Assembly (NCBI RefSeq): GCF_963678635.1
Contig: NW_026971649.1
Location: 1-64,000, forward strand
Reading direction: 5' to 3'
DNA from: Symsagittifera roscoffensis
Taxonomy: Eukaryota; Xenacoelomorpha; Acoela; Convolutidae
Length of the DNA stretch: 64,000 bases
A program made the translations under genes and the position numbers. The notes below the pieces were generated by a model. It was not told where the DNA came from and searched no databases. It worked only from the letters and a program-made list of their open reading frames with translations. The number at the start of each line of letters is the position of its first letter. Positions within the stretch are counted from its first letter, which is position 1. Positions 19,230-29,597 of this stretch are shown here, piece after piece.

Positions 19230-20353
19230 GTGTATGATAATCCTGAGTATGGATTATAAAATGTAATGTAACCAATTGTGTTTTTAGTGTATCTGTCGTA
19301 TTTGTATATTACTTCAGTAGTTATAAACGGTGGTGGTAGTGATTGAGCTGTTATGTTAGGTGGATTTAATGGGTAGGGATGTTGGGTAATATTATTTAAC
19401 TTAACTGTGATTTCAAATTTTAATTGTAAACTGTTTTGTTGGAGTATTTGAATATTGTGATCACGGATATCGTTGTGAATATCTTGGCGATATTGTAATC
19501 TATTAAGTGCCCAGTTATGAAGGCGGTTACTTTCTTGATGTTGTCCAAATAGTGGTGGAGGTGCTGTGAATGTATTCCAATCTAATCTTAAAGGAATATT
19601 TATTGATGATTGTTCTCGATATCTGGCGTCGAGATTATTTGGAAAATTTAAGTTAAAGGGTAGTGGTGAAAATTGACTTATTGATGGTGTTGATGGTAGT
19701 GATAATGTTTCTGGTAGTGATGAGGATGTTGTTGTATCCGTAGAAATATCTATGGGGTCATTGACTAAATTTGGTTCACCTTGTGTGAATGAATTTGTAG
19801 TCCAATATGGCAGTCGTGATGTTAGGTTTGGGGGGTTAAAGGGATTTTCACGTATCTGTTCAGATGTTGGTGTTGAACCTAAGTAGTCTGAAGGTAGACT
19901 TGAAGTGCTTCGTTGTGAAAAAAGTGTAGGAGTTTCTGGTGTGATACCAGTGGTGTTTTCTGGAGTGGTTTGTGTTGGGGATTGAGGTATATCAAAATGA
20001 ACTCGGGGAGTTTGAAAATTTCTATTTCGTCGAGGATGTATAATTTGTCTATTTATTTCTGCTGTGTTTTGGTTTTGACTAAGGTTTCGTATTCTACTTA
20101 GTTCTTGTGGTAGTGTTGGGTAAAGATTATATGTTGGTTCACTTAGGGATGCTTGTCGTTGAACTGGTTCTAGTGGTTCAGATAAACGAGCGTGCCTTTC
20201 TTCAAAGGTGTATGGATTGTCTTGAAAAGAAATTCGTGTAGATGTTTGAGGGTTTTGAGTAGTTGAAGGTGGTGTTGGATTATCTTGGGATGATGTCGGT
20301 GAAGACTGATTCTGTGACTGTTGGGTAGCAATTTTTGATGGATTTTTAAATTG
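19217..20353 (-). CDS. Long open frame without ATG, upstream of env
   Basis: A continuous frame of 378 sense codons begins after a TAA at 20354-20356 and ends at TAA 19217-19219. I found no ATG in it. The product is Ser/Pro/Thr/Asn/Gln-rich in its first 230 residues. The C-terminal part is more ordered, with LNRLQYRQDIH, QILQQNSLQLKFE and EVIYKYDRYTKNTIGY. Homologous sequence lies in copy B (39442 to about 40555), also without ATG but carrying a frameshift and a stop. Entry is probably by splicing (acceptor-like CTACCCAACAG just inside the frame) or by non-AUG initiation. It cannot be reached by frameshift from the ORF before it, because its own upstream stop lies past that ORF's end. It does not match a family I know. 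Confidence 0.6.
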   Translation of the reverse strand, partial: QFKNPSKIATQQSQNQSSPTSSQDNPTPPSTTQNPQTSTRISFQDNPYTFEERHARLSEPLEPVQRQASLSEPTYNLYPTLPQELSRIRNLSQNQNTAEINRQIIHPRRNRNFQTPRVHFDIPQSPTQTTPENTTGITPETPTLFSQRSTSSLPSDYLGSTPTSEQIRENPFNPPNLTSRLPYWTTNSFTQGEPNLVNDPIDISTDTTTSSSLPETLSLPSTPSISQFSPLPFNLNFPNNLDARYREQSSINIPLRLDWNTFTAPPPLFGQHQESNRLHNWALNRLQYRQDIHNDIRDHNIQILQQNSLQLKFEITVKLNNITQHPYPLNPPNITAQSLPPPFITTEVIYKYDRYTKNTIGYITFYNPYSGLSYTCIF

Positions 20354-20358
20354 TTACT

Positions 20359-20547
20359 TTAGTGAGAGGGTTTATGTTTATTATAATATTCTTCTAAAAA
20401 AAGAATTAGAAAAATTGTTGCTAGGGCAAATGTAATGATTGCTTTCTTTATACATTTACATATTGTCAAAATGAGGGATGATAGAAATGTTATGAAAATT
20501 ACAAACAATAAAAAAATATCAGTTCTACTGAAAATTGTTCGTATCAT
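20359..20547 (-). CDS. Small membrane protein 2
   Basis: A 62-aa ORF begins with ATG overlapping the TGA of the previous ORF (ATGA). Residues about 11-32 and 36-50 are strongly hydrophobic, separated by KCIKK, and the tail is polar (YYNKHKPSH). It looks like a one- or two-pass membrane peptide. In copy B the ATG is TTG and an early stop is present, so its coding status is uncertain. Confidence 0.45.
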   Translation of the reverse strand: MIRTIFSRTDIFLLFVIFITFLSSLILTICKCIKKAIITFALATIFLILFLEEYYNKHKPSH

Positions 20548-20774
20548 TTAGACAAGTTGTTAAAATCGTACCTGTGGATATATTCAAGGGTTTTGGAAAG
20601 TTGGAGGAATAGTTCAATTATTGTGTAGAAAATTAAAAAAATGTTACAAAAAATTATTATGATTATTAGAAAAGATTCGATGATATCAAAAAGAAAGATT
20701 ATAAAGACTTGAAGTATTGAAAAAAAATGTTTAAAATTGATAAATATTTGAGCGACTGTTTGAGAGAAAAGCAT
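20544..20774 (-). CDS. Small membrane protein 1
   Basis: A 76-aa ORF with ATG start is dominated by Ile/Leu/Phe; residues about 18-58 form one or two membrane spans. Its stop overlaps the next ATG. It lies 600 bp after Gag-Pol at the start of the 3' gene block. Copy B has the start and first residues but is frameshifted. A viroporin-like or leader role is speculation. Confidence 0.45.
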   Translation of the reverse strand: MLFSQTVAQIFINFKHFFSILQVFIIFLFDIIESFLIIIIIFCNIFLIFYTIIELFLQLSKTLEYIHRYDFNNLSK

Positions 20775-21374
20775 TTAAGAAATGATCTCTTTGTCGAATA
20801 TTTTTTGCTGTTTGAGGCGATTTTCTAGTGTGGTCGAATTATTTATTAGTTTTTTGACAAGTGGGTTGAGTTTCGTAAAAAATTGTTGGGGGCAATTTTC
20901 ATGGTGACTGGGAGGTCGTCTTTTTCTTTATTTTTGTTTGTCAAATGATCCGGGGTATGGTGAGATTTTTATACTTTAGGCTAATTAAAATCTTCATTTT
21001 GTGACTTTAGGCTAAGTTATCAAATTTGTTTTGGGGGTATTCGTGGTCTGAGTTGGGGAAATATTGTTGATCTTTGGGTTATTAGATAAGGGAGGGGTAC
21101 GGTATTATGGTGATATTTATTTTAGCTGTCAAGTTGGAGTGGTTTGCTTATTTTTGACCTGGAGGTTGTAAAGTTATAGTTAGAGATGTGCCTGGAGTTC
21201 TAGATTATTCGTCTAATTGATCTTAGTTTGAGTTAGAGAAAGTGGCGGATTGGATGAATCCTATTGGTCTATTTTGAACTAGAATTATTGCGTACTTGTG
21301 AGCATGTTATTTTGAAAAATGGAAATGAAAAATGTTACGGAGGTTTCAAGATTGTGAAGTATAAAATTTTAAAA
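20775..21374 (-). other. Spacer between Gag-Pol and 3' gene block, copy A
   Basis: There is no ORF. The sequence is partly conserved in copy B (about 41000-41640), for example the phrase GACCTGGAGGTTGTAAAGTT on the plus strand. It may hold splice acceptors for the downstream genes. Confidence 0.4.
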
Positions 21375-24300
21375 TTACTTTTTAAATTCTACTTTCTTTA
21401 ATATTTTAGATTGGGGGATGAACATTTTGTAGTTTTTACGTGGTTGATTTCGGAGTCTTGTTGTCTTTCTATGTTCTGATTTGTCTATTTCTTCTTGGGG
21501 TATTATTTGTTCTGTCATTTTTCTATTTTTTCTTTGTTTTGGAGATTCTTTATGGTTTTGTGTATTGTTTTTGGTAGCGATTGGTTTTGTGTTTTGATTT
21601 TCGGTGGGGTTATCATTTTGTTCTGTGTTTTTCAGATGTGGTTCGTTTTGAATAATTTTTAATCCTGTGAAAGAATATAATTGGGTTAATTCGCGGAGTG
21701 CGTATTCTTTTGGGTAATAAGGTAATAGGTTGTTTCGATGCTGAACGATTTCTTTTTTGTTTGAGTCGATAATTTTATATGTGACATCTGTGGGTTTTGC
21801 AATTATTTGATAGGGTCCTTTTCGGAGGGGTTGTAATTTTTTAGAAATTCCTTTTTGAGTATTAAAATTAGGTATTAAAACAAATGTTCCAATTTTTAAA
21901 TCGGAAGCTGGTGTAAAACGTGAATTGATTTGTTCATTTATGTTTTGTCTTTGTAATAACTTTTTCGTTATTTTTTGGTAAATTTCATTGTGTTTCTTAT
22001 CTCTATTTAAAATCCATTCGGTGTGTGTACCGGAGGCTAATTTAAGGATTTGTGGGTGATGAAAATGATCTTCATCGTGCGTATGTAATGGTAGGTTATA
22101 ACAAATTGAGTCTTTATTCGGTTGACAATAACCTTGTGCGTTTTTATGGGAATTTGCTGTAAACATTATTGGTTTGCGTGGCTTTTGGTTGAAAACCATT
22201 TCGTATGGTGACATTCCTAAAGTTGTCGTGATTTGTGAATTATATGCTAATGGAAATAATTTTACATCTGCTGACCATTCGGTATATTTGGTATCATTTC
22301 CGTTGATGATACATCTAAGATATTCTTGTAGTGAACGGTTCATACCTTCGACTAAGCCGTTTGTCCAAGGTGCATGAGATGTACGTGGTTTGTGTTTAAT
22401 GTTGTATAAATGACATAGTGTTATTATTTCATTATTTATGAATTCTGTACCATTGTCTGTGACTAAAATTTCTGGTAGTCCAAATTTTGCTATCCAGTGT
22501 TCATAAAGTGTTGTGTATGCGTAATAAGCGTTACAATGTGGTACTGGGTTAAGTGCTACATAATGTGTAAATGCGTCAACAATTACCATAATGTAGGAGT
22601 TTCCTTCTGATGAGGGTGAAATTGGTCCTTTAGTATCAAATGAGATACGATGATTAAAGTATAAACTTTGTCCTTTAAAATCTTGTTTTTGTGCTATTTG
22701 TTTTTGATTTGGGTAAGGTTTATTTAATTGACATACTATACAATCATTGCATAGTACTTTTATCCAAATTGGTGCATTTGGGAAGTAAAAATTTTGTATA
22801 AAATTTGAATATGTTTTCTCTGATCCAGAGTGTCCTTTAATGTTTTGTGTATGTGAAATATTAAAAGCTATAAGAATCATACTTATAGGGAGACAGGGAA
22901 CTGTAGATTCATTAAGGTTGTATTCTAAAAGGTCTGTATTTTCGTTAATTGTTGTATTGTTAAACTTGCGAAAGTATCGGAGGAGTGTTTTGTTTCCTAG
23001 AATGGTTGAATCTGCTTTGATAGGTTTAGTTTTATATTTGTGCCATGATTTTAGTTGTCGAATTACTGGGTCAAGGTTTTGATATTGTTTCAGTGTTGAA
23101 ATTGTAATTGTTTCTGTTGGGGGGAGAAAAATGTTTTCGATTTCTAATTTAGATAATGGTATTGTATCAAGTGGGTCGTGAAGGTCAAAAACTTGATTTA
23201 TTGTGTATTTTGAATCATTTGTTTGTGGTCCTGATAAATTTATTTTATCAGTTAAATCTTCTTTTTCAATTAGTGGAAAATGGTCTTTTTTAGGTAGGTG
23301 TTGTTTTGTTCGTTTTTGTTGGGTGTTATTTTTTATCCATTGAGAATATGGAATTGGTTTAAAAGTTGATGTTCCAAGTAGGTCAACTTCATAATGATTA
23401 TTTTGACAATCTAAATAAAGTGGGAAATGTTGTAAATTATTTATTTGTGATTGTTCAATATCAGTTTTTACTGCATATTTGCATTCTAATCGAGGTGATG
23501 TTTCGTTTTCTGCAAGGTAGAATTTTATATTTTTGGGTATTTCAACTGTTGTTTTTCGTGTAAGTAATTCAGGTGGTGTATTTCGACTTAAGGTGTCTGG
23601 TAATGCAAGATTTTTTCCTGCAGTCCAAACTATATGTAAGTTTGGAAATTTCATTAGAATTAGTTGAAATCTGTAAACTCGGTGGTTTGGGTTAGATTTC
23701 TGTGTAAAAAGAAAGATGATTGGTTTGTGGTCTGTGAACAAAACTGTGGGATGTTTTGATCCAAGTATCAGAAATTCATATTCTGTAAGTGTATATATTA
23801 TGGCTGTACATTCTCTCATTAGAGTTGAGAGTCGTAGCTCTGCTTGAGTGAATAATCGAGAATTTGCTGATATGAGGTTCATTTTATTTGTACCATTATG
23901 TGATTGTAATAATGCTGCGCCGATGCCAAAGTTCGAAGCATCGCACATTGCATAAAATGGTTGATCAGGGTCTGGAATTGTGTTTGAAATTTGTTCAGTT
24001 AAAAGTTTCTTTATTTCTTCGAATCGTGTTTGATGTTCTGTATTCCATTCAAAGTTGTTTTGTTGTCTAAGGATGTTATAAAATGGTCGTAGGTATAATT
24101 GCATTTTATAAACATATTTACTTAAAAAGTTTAACATTCCAAGGAACTCTTGGATTTTCTTTTTATTTGTTGGTGGTTGAAGTTTTTGAATAGCGTCAAT
24201 GCGTGATTTCAGTGGAGTGATTGTTTTTCTTTCTATATTATGTCCTAAGAATTTAACTCTAGTCAAAAAGAAGTGTGATTTATCGGGGGCGGCCTTCAGA

Positions 24301-27300
24301 TTTTCGTTCTGAAGTATTTGGTGATATGTTTCTAAAACTTTGAACATTTCGTCTTTTGTTTGTGATTGCATAAAAACATCGTCTAAATAGGTGATTGCGT
24401 TTTTCTTGAGTATTAGTGGTCTAAAAATTTTGCTCATAAAGGCTGAAAATGCTGCTGGTCCTATGGATATTCCATAGAATAAGCGGTTGAATTCATATTG
24501 TTGGTTTCCGATAACAAATTGTGTTAAACGTCGTGATTGTTCATCTAGTGGCATTTGATTGTATGCACTATTCATGTCGGCGGTTGTGAAGTATTTGCCG
24601 TTTATTTTTGTTAAAATAACTTGTATTGGTTCAATGGGCCAATTACATTTTGATTCATCTATGAGTGAATTGAGGTATCTAGCATCGAGAACGATTTTTA
24701 ACGATTCTCCTTTAGCTAGAATGATAACGGGGTTGATGAATGTGTTGCCTTTTGGTTGTTCTTCTTTATTAACCGGTGATATAATGTTGTATTGCTCTAA
24801 AATATCGAGTAATCTGTTTACTTTATCATGTAAGTGAATTGGTACTTTACTTGCTCTTTGTTTTTTGAAAACTGCGTCTGGTTTTAATGGGAGATGTAGT
24901 GATGAACTGATTTTGCCAACATCGAATTTTGATGTTGCATAGACTGATGAATATTGAATTAGCTGTTTGGCTAACTTTTCAAATTCGTCTTGTGTTATTT
25001 GTGAATGTTGGAAATTAAACATTGTTAAAAATTTCTGTTGGTCCTCTGTGTAGTTACTGATGTTGAATGTAGGTTTGAAATATGGAGTTTTTGTGAAATA
25101 ATCCGTATTTCTGTTTTCGTTACTTATTATATTATTTATAGATAATTCTTCATTAAGAATTGTAGATTGGCAAATATCTAGTAATTGGAGTATATTATTT
25201 ACGCGATAGGCTTTTTCGTGTATTGGTGATATTGTTGCGTTGGTTTCACAATATCCTAAAAGTCCTAATGGTAATGTTACTTGGTAAGGTGTGTTGTTAT
25301 AGACATGTAAGGAGATGATATCTGAATTCGAATTTTTCAAATATTTTATTGAAGAGATTGTGATTTTGAAAAATTTATGAATCGGTTTGAATTCAAAATC
25401 TGACATATAAAATTTTTGTTTGTTTTGTGCTTTATCATATTGGTGAACTTGTTTGATTGAAAAATTATAGATGTTTCCTGATAGTGGTTTCAGGTGTTTT
25501 CTTTGTTGGTTAAATATCGGATAAAATTTTGAAAAGAATGGTGGTTGTTTATTCAATCTTTGAAAAAATGTTAAGGATGTTTCTTTTGTTTTTGTATATT
25601 TATCTTTGATTAATATTTTACTATTTAGTATGTTAATTGTTGGTATATACTTTGAAATAAATGGTATTCCAATGATATTATATTTAATATCGGTGATATG
25701 GAATATTTGTTTAAATGGCTTATTTAAAATTTTACTTTGTTCCATTGTTCTGGTAGGGAGGAGAAATAATTGGATTTTTCCGTAGTTTATCAATGTTGAT
25801 CCTTGTGCTGTCGCTAGTTTGCTGGAGGTTTCAAGAGGTGTTAGCTTTGGGTGTAAGATTTTTATTTCATTCCATGTGGGAATGTTTATTATGTTTGATT
25901 CTGCTCCTGAATCAATTAAAAAATCTATTTCAAGGTCTGGTGGTTGAAATTCTTTATTTCTTGGGCTTTCTAAGAGAAATGGTATTGTCCAAATTTTTTC
26001 TTTGGGTTGTTCTTTTTGTATATTTTGATAAATGTGGTTTGTATTCAAGCATTTTGTTTTGGTATTTTTATTGGTTTGATTTGTAGTGTTTATCTCATTT
26101 GTTTCTTGCGTCGTTGGTGTGGAATTTATGGGTGTAGTGTAATGATTTTGAAGAATTTGTGATTGATTTTCATATATATGTGATGGAAAGGGTTGTTCAT
26201 ATATGACAGATTCATAGTCATTTTCGACTTTTATCATATTGATATCAAGAGTGTTTTCAGTATCACTTTCTGAATCTGATGATGTACAGTTTATTTGATT
26301 GAGTTGTAACGTATCAGTTACTGTGTCATCAATACCTGGAGGGTCTGATGTTGTTTCTGGGTTAGCTTGTACTTGATTGATTTGTCTTTGATGTTTAGGT
26401 GTACTGCTTCTGTGACGATTATTAGAGTTATTGTAGTGATTATTATTTCGGTGTGGTGATTGGGAATAATTTCGATAGCGATTATTATAACTTGGGTGTC
26501 GGTTTTGTGAATTATTTCGCGATCTGTTTTGGTAATTATTGTTTGGTCTGTTATAGTTCGATCTATTATATGAGTTATTCCTTGATCGGTTGTTCGGGTA
26601 ATTCTGGTTTCGGTTGTTTGAATAACTTCTGTTTCGATTATAGGAGTAGTTTCTATTCCTATTGTATGATGAATTTCGTGATTGGTTGTTTGGATAATAG
26701 TTATTTCTTGATTGAGAATTAGATCTAGAAACAAATCGTTGTGTATTTGAATTTGATCTGGAGTAGTTATTTCGACTATTCGGTCTATTGTAGTGATTTT
26801 GTGATGAATTATACGTGTTTCTTCGTTCTGGTGATCTTCCTCTATAACTTGAGTTATATGGAGATTGATTTCTTGTATAGCTTGTATTGTTTGGGAGTGG
26901 TTTTCCTGAACTGTTGTTGCTGTATACATTTTTGTTTGGTAGGTTTTGATCTTTTTTCATGTATTGATAAAATGATTTATTTGGTTCTTTGTATTTTTGA
27001 GGTTTATTTTGACTATCTTGTTGTTTTTGTCTACATTCGGAAATACTATGTCCGTATCGTCGGCAATAATTACACCATTTTTTGAAAGATGGTTTGCCTT
27101 TAAAGTTCGGGTTCTTTTCGTAAATATTGAGTATTTCAGTGATTTTTTCAACGAGATCTGTTTCTGATTCTTGTATATTATTAATATTAGTGGGAGTCGT
27201 TTCAATTTTGTTAACGTATTGTAATTTCAGATTTTCCGTTTCTTCTAATTTCATTGTGATTTCTGCTTGTTCTAGTTTGTCTACTAGTTTTCTAAAATCT

Positions 27301-29597
27301 AAATCGGGTTCTCGAATTGAAGAAGGATGTGATGCTCTCTTTTTTATTGCTATTTTCCTTAATTGTGGTGTTAAGGTCATCATTAAGATTTCTGTCATCT
27401 TAGTGTTTTTATAGTCATGTGTATTTAGTGAATATGCTTTTCGAACTAGTGTTTCGATTCTTACTGCTATTTGCTTGATGGTTTCGTTTGGTAATCTGCG
27501 AATTTCATTACATAAAACTCTTTGTTGTTGTTTGTTTCTTTCGGAGTCAAACATTTTTGAAAATTCTTGTGTAAATCTTTTCCAGTTTGATTTTATTTCT
27601 TGAGGTAGTACTGAAAACCATTTTTGGGCTGCGCCATCTAAGGTTGTTTGTATCAACGCTGTGCGTCGATGTATCCAGTTTTGATGTAGTGGCGTGTTAA
27701 TTGGTTCAGGTCCAATATTTAAAATTAAATTTGCTGTTACTGCATTTAAGTAATCTTCTACAGAGTATTCAGGGTCTGTTCCTGTGAAAACCATTAAGGG
27801 TTTATTTGATGTTATTGATGATCCACCCATAAGGTATGGATTCATTGTCATTTGTAATGATTCAGCTGCATTTGGCATTTGAGAAAAATTTGAAAGTTGG
27901 TTTCTTGTTATTTCATGTTGTTGAAGATAATACGGGAGTGGTATTTCATTTTGCATTTGTGATGGTTGATACGAGTGTGTAGTCATTGGATTTTGTTGTT
28001 GAATTGGTTGAAAAGATTGTATATTAATTGGATTTGGTTGTTGAATTGGTTGTTGATATTGTGCATCTATTGATTGTGGAGAAAAATTTCTATGGTTTGT
28101 ACGTGTTTTCTGTATTCCTTGTCTACGATATTCTTGAGTATTTGGTGCAAATATATCTGGTTGTAAGAAATCTTCATCTGAGGATAAATAATCCATTTGA
28201 TAAGATGTTTGTTTTTTATTTTTATTTTGTTGAAAAAATGGGTAATTTTCACTGCGATCCTGTGGAGGATTTGGTTGAAAATTTGTGGAATTATATTGGG
28301 CCGTTGGGTTATCCCAGTTTCGAGGTTTTGTATATTGATTAAAATTTCTTTGTGGTTTATAATTTGTTTTTGATGGATGTGTATAATTATAATTATGGTC
28401 TGCAAAGTTGTTTCTAGTGAATGTTTTGCGTGTTTTTGATGGTATTGTCATGGGTTTGTATGTTTGGTAATCCATATGTGAATATTTAGGGGCAACCGAA
28501 GGTTTAACGGTTGATTGTAAGGTTACCTGTGTTTGTGAAGGATTTGTATTTCTTGGTGTTGTTAAATTTGGGCGTATTGGTGAAATACTTTGTTGTGTAG
28601 TTGTTGTGTGTACAATTTCTTCATTTATGAAGTGTGATGGTGTCTGTATATCTTGTTGAGTAAGATTCCTAGTTCCATTGAGGTTTTCATTGTGTATGAC
28701 TGTAGAGTTTAAACTATTATTTTGTGTATCGGGTAAAAATGTATTATAGTTTAATGGTGTTGCATCAATTGTTAATGGTATTACTCTTACATAATCTCTT
28801 ATGTAAGATATTGTACCTATTGCTTGACTTGAGATTGATTGTGGAAAGTTTATAAATACGGGATGAGACCATTCGGGGTCCCAAACATAATCTGATTGTT
28901 CTGTGATAGCTGTATCATCGTTCGAGTTTTGGGGTCTAAAATTTTTTCTTGCTTGTGCAATTAAATCAATATTGTGTGTAAAATAATCTATTATGAACCA
29001 TGCTAAAATTTTTTGTAAATCGTGTTTGGTATGTTGTGAAACGTCGTCTTTCGTGAAATTTTCTTTAATGATGTTTAAATAACTAGAGAGTAGTGTGATT
29101 TCATGTCGTACTCTTAAATGTTTAGATGTTTCTGTCGGTGAGACATTTGTTAATGGGAGTTCATTTTCTAATATCGAAATATAACTATATATTAGTGCGA
29201 AAACTTCATTGGTGAAAATGGAGTTTGCTCTTTGTGAGTTATGGTATTGTATGCTTTTTATATATTCTGAAAAAACTTTTGAAAATTCTAAATCAAGGTC
29301 GTCTGTTTGAATAGTGTATGTTCTATTATTATGGTTTGGGGAAGTGAATTCTATAGAGTAGATTCCATATTGTTGTGTTATGTTGCATATATCTTTTAGA
29401 TAGTGATCTATGATTTGTCTTTTGATTTTTACATCGGGGAACTCTGTTTTACATGGACTGATTCCGGGTTCAAATAAATTTACGAGTAAATTTTGACAAA
29501 ATATGTGTTGTCCTCTATCAGTATCTGCATCTACTATAAAAGGAAAGATTTCATCATCATCTGGAGTTTCGTCACCTGGGGTGTGCGTTGAACTCAT
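21375..29597 (-). CDS. gag-pol: Ty3/gypsy Gag-Pol polyprotein, copy A
   Basis: A single 2740-aa frame starts with ATG. Approximate residues: an N-terminal matrix-like region at 1-230 with no known match; an N/Q/T/P-rich linker; a retrotransposon capsid region at 595-800; a CX2CX4HX4C knuckle at 842-855; an Arg/Asn/Ser/Tyr-rich tract at about 890-1080; protease D-S-G at 1229; and reverse transcriptase with YLDD at 1737-1740. RNase H Asp is at 1886. Integrase has H2249 with downstream H, C2283/C2286/C2289 and the catalytic triad D2321, D2381, E2417 (DD35E). All catalytic residues are in place and there is no stop between gag and pol, so the fused frame may rely on proteolysis alone. Its start overlaps the upstream ORF by 26 nt. 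At 2.7 kaa it is long for the family, mainly from the N-terminal extension and the repeat tract. Confidence 0.93.
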   Translation of the reverse strand: MSSTHTPGDETPDDDEIFPFIVDADTDRGQHIFCQNLLVNLFEPGISPCKTEFPDVKIKRQIIDHYLKDICNITQQYGIYSIEFTSPNHNNRTYTIQTDDLDLEFSKVFSEYIKSIQYHNSQRANSIFTNEVFALIYSYISILENELPLTNVSPTETSKHLRVRHEITLLSSYLNIIKENFTKDDVSQHTKHDLQKILAWFIIDYFTHNIDLIAQARKNFRPQNSNDDTAITEQSDYVWDPEWSHPVFINFPQSISSQAIGTISYIRDYVRVIPLTIDATPLNYNTFLPDTQNNSLNSTVIHNENLNGTRNLTQQDIQTPSHFINEEIVHTTTTQQSISPIRPNLTTPRNTNPSQTQVTLQSTVKPSVAPKYSHMDYQTYKPMTIPSKTRKTFTRNNFADHNYNYTHPSKTNYKPQRNFNQYTKPRNWDNPTAQYNSTNFQPNPPQDRSENYPFFQQNKNKKQTSYQMDYLSSDEDFLQPDIFAPNTQEYRRQGIQKTRTNHRNFSPQSIDAQYQQPIQQPNPINIQSFQPIQQQNPMTTHSYQPSQMQNEIPLPYYLQQHEITRNQLSNFSQMPNAAESLQMTMNPYLMGGSSITSNKPLMVFTGTDPEYSVEDYLNAVTANLILNIGPEPINTPLHQNWIHRRTALIQTTLDGAAQKWFSVLPQEIKSNWKRFTQEFSKMFDSERNKQQQRVLCNEIRRLPNETIKQIAVRIETLVRKAYSLNTHDYKNTKMTEILMMTLTPQLRKIAIKKRASHPSSIREPDLDFRKLVDKLEQAEITMKLEETENLKLQYVNKIETTPTNINNIQESETDLVEKITEILNIYEKNPNFKGKPSFKKWCNYCRRYGHSISECRQKQQDSQNKPQKYKEPNKSFYQYMKKDQNLPNKNVYSNNSSGKPLPNNTSYTRNQSPYNSSYRGRSPERRNTYNSSQNHYNRPNSRNNYSRSNSNTQRFVSRSNSQSRNNYYPNNQSRNSSYNRNRNYSYNRNRSYSNNRNQNYPNNRSRNNSYNRSNYNRPNNNYQNRSRNNSQNRHPSYNNRYRNYSQSPHRNNNHYNNSNNRHRSSTPKHQRQINQVQANPETTSDPPGIDDTVTDTLQLNQINCTSSDSESDTENTLDINMIKVENDYESVIYEQPFPSHIYENQSQILQNHYTTPINSTPTTQETNEINTTNQTNKNTKTKCLNTNHIYQNIQKEQPKEKIWTIPFLLESPRNKEFQPPDLEIDFLIDSGAESNIINIPTWNEIKILHPKLTPLETSSKLATAQGSTLINYGKIQLFLLPTRTMEQSKILNKPFKQIFHITDIKYNIIGIPFISKYIPTINILNSKILIKDKYTKTKETSLTFFQRLNKQPPFFSKFYPIFNQQRKHLKPLSGNIYNFSIKQVHQYDKAQNKQKFYMSDFEFKPIHKFFKITISSIKYLKNSNSDIISLHVYNNTPYQVTLPLGLLGYCETNATISPIHEKAYRVNNILQLLDICQSTILNEELSINNIISNENRNTDYFTKTPYFKPTFNISNYTEDQQKFLTMFNFQHSQITQDEFEKLAKQLIQYSSVYATSKFDVGKISSSLHLPLKPDAVFKKQRASKVPIHLHDKVNRLLDILEQYNIISPVNKEEQPKGNTFINPVIILAKGESLKIVLDARYLNSLIDESKCNWPIEPIQVILTKINGKYFTTADMNSAYNQMPLDEQSRRLTQFVIGNQQYEFNRLFYGISIGPAAFSAFMSKIFRPLILKKNAITYLDDVFMQSQTKDEMFKVLETYHQILQNENLKAAPDKSHFFLTRVKFLGHNIERKTITPLKSRIDAIQKLQPPTNKKKIQEFLGMLNFLSKYVYKMQLYLRPFYNILRQQNNFEWNTEHQTRFEEIKKLLTEQISNTIPDPDQPFYAMCDASNFGIGAALLQSHNGTNKMNLISANSRLFTQAELRLSTLMRECTAIIYTLTEYEFLILGSKHPTVLFTDHKPIIFLFTQKSNPNHRVYRFQLILMKFPNLHIVWTAGKNLALPDTLSRNTPPELLTRKTTVEIPKNIKFYLAENETSPRLECKYAVKTDIEQSQINNLQHFPLYLDCQNNHYEVDLLGTSTFKPIPYSQWIKNNTQQKRTKQHLPKKDHFPLIEKEDLTDKINLSGPQTNDSKYTINQVFDLHDPLDTIPLSKLEIENIFLPPTETITISTLKQYQNLDPVIRQLKSWHKYKTKPIKADSTILGNKTLLRYFRKFNNTTINENTDLLEYNLNESTVPCLPISMILIAFNISHTQNIKGHSGSEKTYSNFIQNFYFPNAPIWIKVLCNDCIVCQLNKPYPNQKQIAQKQDFKGQSLYFNHRISFDTKGPISPSSEGNSYIMVIVDAFTHYVALNPVPHCNAYYAYTTLYEHWIAKFGLPEILVTDNGTEFINNEIITLCHLYNIKHKPRTSHAPWTNGLVEGMNRSLQEYLRCIINGNDTKYTEWSADVKLFPLAYNSQITTTLGMSPYEMVFNQKPRKPIMFTANSHKNAQGYCQPNKDSICYNLPLHTHDEDHFHHPQILKLASGTHTEWILNRDKKHNEIYQKITKKLLQRQNINEQINSRFTPASDLKIGTFVLIPNFNTQKGISKKLQPLRKGPYQIIAKPTDVTYKIIDSNKKEIVQHRNNLLPYYPKEYALRELTQLYSFTGLKIIQNEPHLKNTEQNDNPTENQNTKPIATKNNTQNHKESPKQRKNRKMTEQIIPQEEIDKSEHRKTTRLRNQPRKNYKMFIPQSKILKKVEFKK

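Noticed and set aside
20354-20361. Frameshift from the 62-aa membrane ORF into the no-ATG frame
   Set aside because: The TAA that closes the no-ATG frame lies after the stop of the membrane ORF, so a shift before that stop would still terminate.
26453-27085. Long plus-strand frames opposite the gag repeat tract
   Set aside because: They mirror the Arg/Asn/Ser/Tyr repeats of the minus-strand Gag-Pol and have no independent support.
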